From Pseudarthrobacter chlorophenolicus A6 (lineage in GTDB: Bacteria; Actinomycetota; Actinomycetes; Actinomycetales; Micrococcaceae), in NCBI RefSeq assembly GCF_000022025.1, contig NC_011886.1, positions 4,263,953 through 4,327,952 on the forward strand: a stretch of 64,000 nt of DNA, read 5' to 3'. The notes beneath the pieces were generated by a model that saw only the letters and a list, made by a program, of their open reading frames with translations, was not told where the DNA came from and made no database searches. Shown piece after piece: positions 26,184 to 34,062 of this stretch. Position numbers and translations under genes: made by a program. Position 1 is the stretch's first letter. Every line of letters starts with the position of its first letter.

Positions 26184-26993
26184 TCAGCCGCGGGCGGTGA
26201 GGTCCACGGAGATGAGCTTGGCGGTGGCCGAGATCTCCTGCGCCACCGAGGCCAGGTAGGCATCCGGGTCCTCCCGGGCTGCCACCGCCTGGGCCTGCAG
26301 CGACACGTTGACCGCAGCCACCACCTTGGCTCCGTCAAACACCGGTGCCGCCACTGACATCAGGCCCGGTTCCAGTTCCTGGTCCAGCAGGCACCAGCCC
26401 TGCGCCCGGACGGTTGCCAGCACCGCCAGCAGTTCCGGGGCCGTCCCAAGCGCCCGGGGCGTGAGCGGCCTGATCTCCGCTGTGGCGAGGTATTCCTTGA
26501 GGGCCGGGGCCGGCAGGTTGGCCAGGAGGACCCGACCCATGGACGTGGCGTAGGCAGGGAACCGGGTACCCACGGTAATGCCGACGGTCATGATCCGGCG
26601 CGTGGTCACCCGGGCGATGTAGGCGATGTCCGCACCGTCCAGTACGGCGGCCGACGTCGACTCCCCCAGTTTCAGGGACAGCTCTTCAAGGTGCGGCTGG
26701 GCCAGCTGCGGCAGGGACAGTCCGGAGAGGTAGGCGTACCCGAGCTGGAGGACCTTGGCCGTCAGGGCAAACGTCTTTCCGTCCGTCCGGACGTATCCCA
26801 GTTCCACCAGGGTGTGCAGGAACCGGCGCGCTGTGGCCCGGGTCAGGCCGGTCTGGCCCGCCACCTCGCTGAGCGTCATGACGGGACGTTCGGCGTCGAA
26901 GGCGCGGATCACGGCGAGCCCGCGCGCCAGCGACTGGACGAACTGGTCGCTGGCCTGCGGTGGCTGGGTGTCCGTGCGGACGGCGTCGGTCAT
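26184..26993 (-). CDS. pcaR: IclR-family regulator of the protocatechuate branch (PcaR-like)
   Basis: A 269-residue IclR regulator in the PcaR/PcaU/PobR group: an N-terminal winged helix (MTLSEVAGQTGLTRATARRFLHTLVELGYV) and an effector domain with GTRFPAYATSMGRVLLA, the family block around the ligand pocket. I chose ATG 26993; a longer frame would overlap pcaJ. It lies 45 bases after pcaJ as the last gene of the pca run. By family it responds to 3-oxoadipate and controls the pca genes. The symbol is assigned from family and position. Confidence 0.88.
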   Translation of the reverse strand: MTDAVRTDTQPPQASDQFVQSLARGLAVIRAFDAERPVMTLSEVAGQTGLTRATARRFLHTLVELGYVRTDGKTFALTAKVLQLGYAYLSGLSLPQLAQPHLEELSLKLGESTSAAVLDGADIAYIARVTTRRIMTVGITVGTRFPAYATSMGRVLLANLPAPALKEYLATAEIRPLTPRALGTAPELLAVLATVRAQGWCLLDQELEPGLMSVAAPVFDGAKVVAAVNVSLQAQAVAAREDPDAYLASVAQEISATAKLISVDLTARG

Positions 26994-27037
26994 GGTTACC
27001 AATCCTAGGGGTGGCGGCGGGTCGGGTTTCGACGTGC

Positions 27038-27721
27038 TCAACCACCGATTACGGATGCGGCCTTAAGCGGGACGGGGACCAGTTCCTGGAGTTCCTCCAG
27101 GGTGGTGCCGAAGGTTTCGCGGACGGTGACGCCGTCGGGGCCGGTGAGGAAGACGGCTTTGTCGGTGTAGACGCGGGTGACGCAGCCGACCCCGGTGAGC
27201 GGGTAGGTGCAGGACTCCACGATCTTGGACGCGCCTTCGCGGGTCAGGAGGGTCATCATGACGAAGACGTCCTTGGCGCCGGTGGCGAGGTCCATGGCGC
27301 CGCCGACGGCGGGGATCGCCCCGGGTGCGCCGGTGTGCCAGTTGGCGAGGTCCCCGGTGGCGGAGACCTGGAAGGCGCCCAGGACGCAGATGTCCAGGTG
27401 GCCGCCGCGCATGATCGCGAAGGAGTCTGCGTGGTGGAAGTAGGACGCACCCGGGAGTTCGGTGACGGGGATCTTGCCCGCGTTGATGAGGTCCTCATCA
27501 ATCTCCCCGCCCGTGGCTTCGGGGCCCATGCCGAGCATCCCGTTCTCGGTGTGGAGCGTGATGTTCTGTTCATCGGTAAGGTAGTTGGACACCAGGGTGG
27601 GCTGGCCGATGCCAAGGTTCACGAACGAGCCCGGGGCGATGTCGCGGGCCACGAGCCGGGCGAGGTCATCGCGGCCCAAGGCGGTTTCGGAGGTCTTGAT
27701 GCTGGTTTCGGTGAGGCTCAT
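27038..27721 (-). CDS. pcaJ: 3-oxoadipate CoA-transferase subunit B
   Basis: A 227-residue beta subunit of the enzyme that moves CoA from succinyl-CoA to 3-oxoadipate. SFVNLGIGQPTLVSNYL and ITLHTENGMLGMGPE hold the ENGxxG motif with the catalytic Glu that forms the CoA thioester. The start is one base after the pcaI stop. Succinyl-CoA:3-ketoacid (Scot) transferases are close relatives, but the position beside pcaF and pcaI fixes the role. Confidence 0.94.
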   Translation of the reverse strand: MSLTETSIKTSETALGRDDLARLVARDIAPGSFVNLGIGQPTLVSNYLTDEQNITLHTENGMLGMGPEATGGEIDEDLINAGKIPVTELPGASYFHHADSFAIMRGGHLDICVLGAFQVSATGDLANWHTGAPGAIPAVGGAMDLATGAKDVFVMMTLLTREGASKIVESCTYPLTGVGCVTRVYTDKAVFLTGPDGVTVRETFGTTLEELQELVPVPLKAASVIGG

Positions 27722-27722
27722 G

Positions 27723-28424
27723 TCAGGCCGCCTTCCCTTCCTTGGTTGAGGTGCCGGCGCCGCTGCCGGTCACCTTCACGATGCTGTTGACGTAAATGCC
27801 CGGGGTCACAATGTTCTCCGGGTCCAGGGCGCCGGTGGGGACGATCTCGGAGACCTGCACGATGGTGTGCTTCGCGGCCGCGGCCATGATCGGGCCGAAG
27901 TTCCGGGCGGTCTTGCGATACACCAGGTTGCCCTTCCCGTCCGCCTTCAGGGCCTTGACCAGGGCGACGTCGGCGTGGATCGGTGTTTCGAAGACCTGCC
28001 CGCGGCCATCGATGATCCGGGTTTCCTTGCCCTCGGCCAGCATGGTGCCGTACCCGGTGGGGGTGAAGAACCCGCCGATCCCGGCCCCCGCGGCCCGGAT
28101 CCGCTCAGCCAGGTTGCCCTGCGGCACCAGCTCGAGTTCGATCTGCCCGGCCTTGTACTTGGCGTCGAAGTGCCAGGAATCGGACTGCCGCGGGAACGAG
28201 CAGATCATTTTCTTGACCCGGCCTTCCTTGATCAACAAAGCGAGTCCCTGGTCGCCCTGTCCGGCGTTGTTGTTCACCACGGTCAGGTCCGTGGCGCCGC
28301 ACTCGAGCAGGGCATCGATCAGTTCGAACGGCTGCCCGGCGTTGCCGAAGCCGCCAATCATCACGGTGGAGCCGTCCTTGATACCGGCCACGGCCTCCTG
28401 TACCGAATCAACAAAGTTCAGCAT
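27723..28424 (-). CDS. pcaI: 3-oxoadipate CoA-transferase subunit A
   Basis: A 233-residue alpha subunit: VMIGGFGNAGQPFELIDALLECG is the GGFG...P block, FFTPTGYGTMLAEGKE follows, and VYRKTARNFGPIMAAAAKHTI is the core of the CoA-transferase I domain. It pairs with PcaJ, one base downstream, and lies four bases after the stop of pcaF. It activates 3-oxoadipate as the CoA ester, the step before thiolysis. Confidence 0.94.
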   Translation of the reverse strand: MLNFVDSVQEAVAGIKDGSTVMIGGFGNAGQPFELIDALLECGATDLTVVNNNAGQGDQGLALLIKEGRVKKMICSFPRQSDSWHFDAKYKAGQIELELVPQGNLAERIRAAGAGIGGFFTPTGYGTMLAEGKETRIIDGRGQVFETPIHADVALVKALKADGKGNLVYRKTARNFGPIMAAAAKHTIVQVSEIVPTGALDPENIVTPGIYVNSIVKVTGSGAGTSTKEGKAA

Positions 28425-28427
28425 GGC

Positions 28428-29645
28428 TTATGCCCTTCCGTTTGAAGCAGTCACGTTTTCGAGGACAACGGCAAGGCCCTGGCCCACGCCGATGCAGATC
28501 GCGGCAACACCCCAGCGCTCACCCGAGGCCTGCAGAGACCGGGCCAGGGTGCCCAGGATACGGGTACCGGACGCGCCGAGCGGGTGGCCCATCGCGATAG
28601 CCCCGCCGTGCCGGTTCACCATCGACGGGTCGATGTCCCAGGCGTTGATGCAGGCCAGGGACTGCGCGGCGAACGCTTCGTTAAGTTCGACGGCGCCCAC
28701 CTGGTCCCAGCCGATGCCCGCCTTCGCGAGGGCCTTGTTCGCCGCCTCCACCGGGGCGTAGCCAAAGAACTGCGGATCATTGCCGTGCGCGCCACGTCCG
28801 GCGATACGGGCCAGCGGATCCAGCCCCAGCAGCCCGGCGGCGGCTTCGCTGCCGATCCAGGCCGCGGAGGCGCCGTCGGACAATGGAGACGCGTTACCGG
28901 CCGTGACCGTGCCGCCCTCGGGACCTGAACCCTCTGCCCGGAACACGGTCTTAAGGCCGGCAAGCTTCTCAGCCGTTGACCCGGAGCGGATGCCCTCATC
29001 CCGGACCAAATTCGTGCCCGGCACCGGGGCGACGAGGGTGTCGTAGAAGCCCTCGTCCCAGGCGGCGGCCGACAGGTTGTGCGAAGCGGCGGCGAACTCG
29101 TCCTGCGCCTCCCGGCTCACACCGTACTTCTCGCGGAGCCGCTCGGTGGCCTCGCCCAAAGAAATCGTCCATTCCTTCGGCATGGCCTTGTTCACCAGGC
29201 GCCAGCCCAGGGTGGTGGAGGCCAGGGTCATGTCCCCGGCCGGGTAGGGCTTCTCCGTCTTGGGCAAAACCCACGGGGCACGGGACATTGATTCCGCGCC
29301 GCCCACCAGCATCAAATCCGCGTCACCGGCGTTGATCTGCCGGGAGGCTATGATCGCCGCGTCCAGGGACGAGCCGCAGAGCCGGTTCACCGTGGTCCCG
29401 GGGATCGATACCGGGAGCCCGGCCAGCAGCGTGCCCATCCGGGCGATGTTGCGGTTTTCCTCGCCGGCGCCGTTGGCGTTGCCGAACACCACCTCGTCGA
29501 TCCGCTCGACATCAAGCGAAGGCGCCCGCTTTACGGATTCCTTGATCACGTGCGCGGCCAAATCATCCGGACGGACCGCAGCGAGGCCGGAGCCGAACTT
29601 GCCGAAAGGGGTGCGCACGGCGTCGTACACAAAAGCCTGATTCAT
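28428..29645 (-). CDS. pcaF: 3-oxoadipyl-CoA thiolase
   Basis: A 405-residue thiolase that splits 3-oxoadipyl-CoA into acetyl-CoA and succinyl-CoA. The ATG at 29645 is preceded by AGAGGAACC. Active-site Cys lies in VNRLCGSSLDAA (about residue 90), and the C-terminal blocks ELNEAFAAQSLA, NRHGGAIAMGHPLGASGTRIL and CIGVGQGLA carry the His and second Cys. It follows the REP-like element and leads the pcaF-I-J-R group. Other thiolases are less likely given the neighbours. Confidence 0.95.
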   Translation of the reverse strand: MNQAFVYDAVRTPFGKFGSGLAAVRPDDLAAHVIKESVKRAPSLDVERIDEVVFGNANGAGEENRNIARMGTLLAGLPVSIPGTTVNRLCGSSLDAAIIASRQINAGDADLMLVGGAESMSRAPWVLPKTEKPYPAGDMTLASTTLGWRLVNKAMPKEWTISLGEATERLREKYGVSREAQDEFAAASHNLSAAAWDEGFYDTLVAPVPGTNLVRDEGIRSGSTAEKLAGLKTVFRAEGSGPEGGTVTAGNASPLSDGASAAWIGSEAAAGLLGLDPLARIAGRGAHGNDPQFFGYAPVEAANKALAKAGIGWDQVGAVELNEAFAAQSLACINAWDIDPSMVNRHGGAIAMGHPLGASGTRILGTLARSLQASGERWGVAAICIGVGQGLAVVLENVTASNGRA

Positions 29646-29673
29646 GGTTCCTCTGCATCTTTGTCTGTGCTGC

Positions 29674-29739
29674 CCCAACTGGGTAGCAATTGATGTCGTT
29701 TTGGGGCCTCATAACGACATCTGCTGCTACCTAGTTGGG
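29674..29739. repeat. Long imperfect inverted repeat between pcaC and pcaF
   Basis: The left arm (29674-29700) and right arm (29713-29739) match as reverse complements at 23 of 27 positions, with a 12-base loop. The core half-sites are CCCAACT, GGTAGCA and ATGTCGTT. As RNA it makes a strong stem without a T-run. It could be a REP-like dispersed element, an mRNA stabiliser of pcaC, or an attenuator before pcaF. No second copy occurs in the window. Confidence 0.7.
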
Positions 29740-29777
29740 TGGGCGGGGTGGGGCGGGGGTCAGTCCGTCGGCTTGGG

Positions 29778-30263
29778 TCAGTCGTCGGAGTGGGTGTTGT
29801 CCATTGCAGCGTTGTCCCTTGCGGTGTTGTCCATTCCGGCGTTGTCCATTTCATGGAAAACCTGCTGGGCGGTCTTGAAGGCCGTGTTGGCGGAGGGGAC
29901 GCCGCAGTAGATGGCCGTCTGCAGCAGGATTTCCTTGATTTCGTCCCGACTGAGGCCGTTCCGGAGGGCCGCCCGGATGTGCATCGCGAGTTCCTCCCAG
30001 TGGCCGTGGGCCACCATGGCGGTGATGGTGACGGCGGAGCGCATCTGCCGGGTCAGGCCGGGGCGCGTCCAGATCCCGCCCCACGCGATGCGGGTGATCA
30101 TGTCCTGGAAATCGTCGGTGAATTCGTCCTTGTTGGCGTTGGCCCGTTCCACGTGTTCGTCGCTGAGGACTTCGCGCCGGACGGCCATGCCGCCGTCGTA
30201 AATGTCCTGGCTGGTGGCGCCGGGCTGGACCACGCCGTTGCGCGCCGGATCAGGGCCGCTCAC
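29778..30263 (-). CDS. pcaC: 4-carboxymuconolactone decarboxylase
   Basis: A 161-residue enzyme that converts 4-carboxymuconolactone to 3-oxoadipate enol-lactone. WGGIWTRPGLTRQMRSAVTITAMVAHGHWEELAMHIRAALRNG is the family core with the conserved ELAMHIR...G, and ILLQTAIYCGVPSANTAF is the second block. The GTG at 30263 overlaps the pcaD stop (GTGA). The last 20 residues are a low-complexity tail built of MDNxx units, coded by four 15-base repeats; the enzyme ends near residue 138. Carboxymuconolactone decarboxylase and alkylhydroperoxidase share the fold, but context is decisive. Confidence 0.94.
   Translation of the reverse strand: MSGPDPARNGVVQPGATSQDIYDGGMAVRREVLSDEHVERANANKDEFTDDFQDMITRIAWGGIWTRPGLTRQMRSAVTITAMVAHGHWEELAMHIRAALRNGLSRDEIKEILLQTAIYCGVPSANTAFKTAQQVFHEMDNAGMDNTARDNAAMDNTHSDD
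29796..29855 (-). repeat. Four 15-base tandem repeats coding the pcaC tail
   Basis: Units begin at 29796, 29811, 29826 and 29841 and share GTTGTCCMTT followed by a variable part. They encode MDNAG, MDNTA, RDNAA and MDNTH. The run lies just before the pcaC stop and looks like slippage-driven growth of a dispensable tail. Confidence 0.75.
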
Positions 30264-31090
30264 TTGGCCGCCACCTGTGATTCGGCCCAGCTGATCAGAC
30301 CGCGCATCAGCTCGGCCACGTGGGCGGGGGCTTCGGCGGGCGCCAGGTGCGCGACGCCTTCGAGGGTGACGGCGGTGGCGGTGCCGCCACCGCCCGTGAT
30401 TCCCGTGGCGACTTCGTCGGCCATCGCAGGCGTGGCGACGCCGTCAACCGCGCCGGCGATCACCTGCGTTGGGACGCGGATGCTGCCGAGTTCGGCCCGA
30501 ACGTCGAACGCCGCCAGCGCTTCGCAGCAGAATGCGTAGCTGAAGCGGTCGGCGTCGCGCAGGGCGTGCAGGAGGCGGCTGCTCAGTTCCGGCTGGCTGT
30601 CCATGAATCCGGGGGCGAACCAGCGCTCGGCGGAACCCTGGATCATCACCGGGGTGCCCTGGGTCCGGACGGTTTCGGCACGTTCCAGCCAGCCTTCGGG
30701 CGTCCCGATCTTGGCACCGCTGTTCTGCACGGACAGGCTTTTCAGCCGTGCACCGTGCTTGATGCCCAGCTGCAGGCCCACCGCCCCGCCCAGGGAGACG
30801 CCCGCGTAGTGGAAGTTCTCGCCGGGGGCAATGGAGTCCACCAGGTCCACCACGGCGTCCGCGAGGGCAGCGACGTCGAACGCTTCAGTGGCCGCCGGTG
30901 AGACACCGTGGCCGGGCAGGTCCCAGGCCACCACGTCATAGTCACCGCCGAGCAGGGACGCGGCCCTGTTCCACAGGATGGAGGAGGTTCCCAGGGACGG
31001 GCCCACCAGCAGGAGGGGTTTTTCGCCCAGGTCTCGTTGGGGGGACAGCAGCGCTGCCTTCAGTGCCGGCTTAGCCACGGGAAGCTCCAT
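30260..31090 (-). CDS. pcaD: 3-oxoadipate enol-lactonase
   Basis: A 276-residue alpha/beta hydrolase that opens the enol-lactone to 3-oxoadipate. LLLVGPSLGTSSILWN supplies the oxyanion loop, FHYAGVSLGGAVGLQLG is the G-x-S-x-G nucleophile elbow (Ser about residue 104), VIAGAVDGVATPA provides the acidic residue region, and VAHLAPAEAP the His. The ATG at 31090 overlaps the pcaB end by 20 bases. The longer frame upstream is not coding, as the pcaB frame covers it. Confidence 0.93.
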   Translation of the reverse strand: MELPVAKPALKAALLSPQRDLGEKPLLLVGPSLGTSSILWNRAASLLGGDYDVVAWDLPGHGVSPAATEAFDVAALADAVVDLVDSIAPGENFHYAGVSLGGAVGLQLGIKHGARLKSLSVQNSGAKIGTPEGWLERAETVRTQGTPVMIQGSAERWFAPGFMDSQPELSSRLLHALRDADRFSYAFCCEALAAFDVRAELGSIRVPTQVIAGAVDGVATPAMADEVATGITGGGGTATAVTLEGVAHLAPAEAPAHVAELMRGLISWAESQVAAK

Positions 31091-32546
31091 TCGCGTCGGT
31101 GGGGGTAGCAAATTCTGGAAAAGCCGCCAAGATGCGGCCGGAGATTTCTGCAGCCTGGCCGAGGTAGCCGGCAGGATCCAGGAGTTCCTCGAGGCGTGCA
31201 TCAGGAACGACGGCGGCCGGGACGGCCTCACGGAACAGCTTGCGGTAGGTGGCTGGCTGCTCGGCCGGCGGCACTTGGAGGGTCCGGTCCACCACGTCCT
31301 GCAGCTGCTGCTTACCGTTGCGGCCGTCCTTCTCATCGAGCAGGGGGGCCACCGCGGCGCCCACCCCTTCGGCCAGCAGCAGCGGGCCGGAGAGGTCAAG
31401 GTTCCGGCGCATGGCGTCGGGGAATACCCGCAGCCCTTCGGCGAGCTCGCGGAGGTGGCCCGCCGCGCCGAGGGCCAGTGCCAGAAGCTGCCGGAGTGCA
31501 GGCCATTCGGTGTGCCAGGCGCCATCGGGCCGCTCGTCATTGAAGTTGGCCGCAGCAAGGTGCAGCTGCGCGGCGAGGCCCGGGGCCTGCAGTGCGGCGC
31601 TGCGGACCAGGACGGACAGCACCGGGTTCTGCTTCTGCGGCATCGCCGAGGACACCCCCCGGCCGGCGGCACGCGGCTCGGCGAGCTCGGCCACCTCGGG
31701 GCGGCTGAGGAACAGGACGTCGGCGGCCATCTTGCCGGACGCGTCCAGTACGGAAGCCAGCGCGTGGCCCAGGGAGGTGATGGCCAGGCGGTTGGTGTGC
31801 CACGGAGCCGCGGCCGGGGCCAGGCCCAGCTGGGCTGCCAGGGCATCGGCGAGGGTGAACGGCGTGGCAGGGGTGCCTTCCGTCAGCGCGGTTCCTGCGG
31901 CAAGGGTTCCGGCCGCACCGCCGAACTGAACGGGGAACTCCAGGGCCTCCAGCTGCCGGCCGCCGGCGGCCAGGCCCTGGAACCACTGCGCAGCCCGCAG
32001 CCCGAACGTGAAGGGAAGCGAATGCTGCGTCAGGCTCCTGCCCACGCACAGCGTGTCCGCATGTTGTCCGGCAAGGTGCGCGAGCGCCGTCGTGGCGCCT
32101 TTCACGTCCGCCAGCACCGCGTGGACCGTGTTCCTGGCCAGCAGCATCAGGGCCGTATCCAGCACGTCCTGGCTGGTCAGCGACGTGTGGATGGCTTTTC
32201 CGGCACCGATACCCGCGGTGTCCAGCGCTGCCACGTTTTTCCGGAGGTCGGCCAGCAGCGGGATGACCGGGTTGCCGCCGCCCTGGGCGCGCCGGGCGAT
32301 GTCCGCCACGTCGTAGCGGCCGGCCTCGGCAGCGGAAGCCACGACGGCGGCGGCCCCGGCAGGTGCCAGGCCCGCGTGTTCCAGCACGGCAGCCCAGCCC
32401 GATTCGACGGCGAGGATGGCCGCCAGCACGGCACGGTCCCCCGTCAGCGCTGCCACCAGCGGCGACGCCGAGACGGGGGTGAGCAGGCCGGCGTCGGCCT
32501 CTTCGGCGAAGGCACGCACGTCTCCCGGGGCGGCGGCGTGCGTCAC
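31071..32546 (-). CDS. pcaB: 3-carboxy-cis,cis-muconate cycloisomerase
   Basis: A 491-residue member of the fumarase/aspartase superfamily that lactonises 3-carboxymuconate. The superfamily signature is SSAMPQKQNPVLSVLVRSAAL (about residues 300-320), with SLTSQDVLDTALML and VGRSLTQHSLPFTFGLRAAQW as other conserved blocks. The GTG at 32546 overlaps the pcaG stop (GTGA). It is about 40 residues longer than many PcaB proteins because of the C-terminal region. PurB, the other family member here (6843), lacks the SAMPQKQNP form. Confidence 0.94.
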   Translation of the reverse strand: MTHAAAPGDVRAFAEEADAGLLTPVSASPLVAALTGDRAVLAAILAVESGWAAVLEHAGLAPAGAAAVVASAAEAGRYDVADIARRAQGGGNPVIPLLADLRKNVAALDTAGIGAGKAIHTSLTSQDVLDTALMLLARNTVHAVLADVKGATTALAHLAGQHADTLCVGRSLTQHSLPFTFGLRAAQWFQGLAAGGRQLEALEFPVQFGGAAGTLAAGTALTEGTPATPFTLADALAAQLGLAPAAAPWHTNRLAITSLGHALASVLDASGKMAADVLFLSRPEVAELAEPRAAGRGVSSAMPQKQNPVLSVLVRSAALQAPGLAAQLHLAAANFNDERPDGAWHTEWPALRQLLALALGAAGHLRELAEGLRVFPDAMRRNLDLSGPLLLAEGVGAAVAPLLDEKDGRNGKQQLQDVVDRTLQVPPAEQPATYRKLFREAVPAAVVPDARLEELLDPAGYLGQAAEISGRILAAFPEFATPTDANGASRG

Positions 32547-33121
32547 TGGAAGTCCAGGAAGACAGTCTCGCCCTCACCCTGGAGGCGGATGTCGAAGGTG
32601 AGTCCGCCGTCGGCGTCGCGGCGGGCGATCAGCGTCTTGCGCCGCTCCGGATCCAACGAGGACAGCAGGGGATCGTTGGCCAGGGCTTCTTCGTTGTCCG
32701 GGAGGTAGATGCGGGTGAACAGCCGGTTGGTGAGGCCGCGGGCAAAAATGGCCACGGAGATAAAGGGCGCAGCCGCTGCTTTTCCAGGAACGGGCTTGGT
32801 GGGGCCGGGGTTCACGGTGGTGAAGGTGTAGACACCGGAGTTGCCCACGGCGCCGCGGCCCCAGCCGGTGAAGGTGTAGCCGTCACGGACCAGCGAGCCG
32901 GTTCGCTGCACCACGTTGCCTTCGGAGTCAGGCTGCCAGATTTCCAGGATGGCGTCAGGGATGGCCTGGCCGGCGCCGTCGTACACCGTGCCCTGCAGGC
33001 GGATGGATCCGGGTGAACCGGGGGCCAGCAGCTCGTTGTCCTTCTCGTACGGGAGCGCGTAGCCGTAGAACGGGCCCACCGTCTGGCCGGGGGTGGGAAC
33101 GAGTTTGGTGGAGTTGCTCAT
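32543..33121 (-). CDS. pcaG: Protocatechuate 3,4-dioxygenase alpha subunit
   Basis: A 192-residue non-catalytic subunit of the ring-cleaving dioxygenase. It has the intradiol fold: TPGQTVGPFYGYAL at the N-terminus, IRLQGTVYDGAGQAIPDAILEIWQPDSEG as the family block, and SVAIFARGLTNRLFTRIYLPD. It begins at ATG 33121, 16 bases after pcaH. The alpha subunit lacks the full set of iron ligands, as in the known family. Confidence 0.94.
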   Translation of the reverse strand: MSNSTKLVPTPGQTVGPFYGYALPYEKDNELLAPGSPGSIRLQGTVYDGAGQAIPDAILEIWQPDSEGNVVQRTGSLVRDGYTFTGWGRGAVGNSGVYTFTTVNPGPTKPVPGKAAAAPFISVAIFARGLTNRLFTRIYLPDNEEALANDPLLSSLDPERRKTLIARRDADGGLTFDIRLQGEGETVFLDFQ

Positions 33122-33137
33122 GTGCGTGGTCCTCTGC

Positions 33138-34016
33138 CTATTCGTTGTCGTCGTCGCCGGCGGCACCCAGTGCCTCGTTTTCGGTCCAGGTCCGTTTCGC
33201 CCCTGTCAGGACGATGTCCCAGTTGTAGCCCAGGGCCCACTCGGGTTCGGTGAGGCTGTGGTCGTAGCTGGCCACCAGTCGGTCGCGGGCGTCCTGGTCC
33301 ACGATGGTCTGGTAGATGGGGTCCAGCGGGAAGAGCTGGTCTCCGGGGAAGTACATCTGGGTGATGATGCGCTGCGTGAACTCGGTGCCGAACAGGGAGA
33401 AGTGGATGTGTGCCGGGCGCCAGGCGTTCAGGTGGTTCTTCCAGGGGTAGGCGCCGGGCTTGATGGTGGTGAACCGGTAGGACCCGTCCGGGCCGGTAAT
33501 GCAGCGGCCTATGCCCGTGAAGTTGGGGTCGATGGGCGCCGGGTGCTGGTCGCGCTTGTGGATGTAGCGGCCGGAGGCGTTGGCCTGCCAGATTTCCACG
33601 AGCTGCCCGGCCACCGGGCGGCCGTCGCCGTCCAGCACGCGGCCGGCCACGATGATCCGCTCACCTTGCGGTTCGCCGTTGTGCTGGATGGTCAGGTCCG
33701 ATTCCAGCGCGTGCACGTCCTGGTGCCCGAACGCCGGGGAGTACAGCTCGATGGTTTCCGGGTCCGTGTGGTGCAGGCTCTTAGTGGGGTGGCGCAGAAT
33801 GCTGCTCCGGTACGGCGGGTAGTCCAGGCGGGGCTGGGTTTCCGGCTGCGCGCCGTCCTTGAGTGCGCGACGGTAGGCCTCGCCGATGGAGTTGATCTCG
33901 GCACTGAGGTCAGCCTGGGTCTCGATGGCCTTGTCCAGCGGCAGGTGCGCCGCCTTGGGCTCGGCGGGCGGTACGGACTCGTCCGATTCAGGCTGGGCGT
34001 TGGTCTCTTCCGGCAC
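33138..34016 (-). CDS. pcaH: Protocatechuate 3,4-dioxygenase beta subunit
   Basis: A 292-residue iron(III) enzyme that cleaves protocatechuate between its hydroxyls, giving 3-carboxy-cis,cis-muconate. Iron ligands are visible: Tyr in ASGRYIHKRD, Tyr in IKPGAYPWKN, and two His in WRPAHIHFSLFG. The start is GTG 34016 with GGAG seven bases upstream. The first 40 residues are an acidic Pro/Glu extension. It precedes pcaG on the same operon and is the entry to the beta-ketoadipate pathway here. Confidence 0.95.
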   Translation of the reverse strand: MPEETNAQPESDESVPPAEPKAAHLPLDKAIETQADLSAEINSIGEAYRRALKDGAQPETQPRLDYPPYRSSILRHPTKSLHHTDPETIELYSPAFGHQDVHALESDLTIQHNGEPQGERIIVAGRVLDGDGRPVAGQLVEIWQANASGRYIHKRDQHPAPIDPNFTGIGRCITGPDGSYRFTTIKPGAYPWKNHLNAWRPAHIHFSLFGTEFTQRIITQMYFPGDQLFPLDPIYQTIVDQDARDRLVASYDHSLTEPEWALGYNWDIVLTGAKRTWTENEALGAAGDDDNE

Positions 34017-34062
34017 GTCCGGCTCCTTTCTGGGGGGTGTTCTCTGGTGCGTTGGGCGGATG

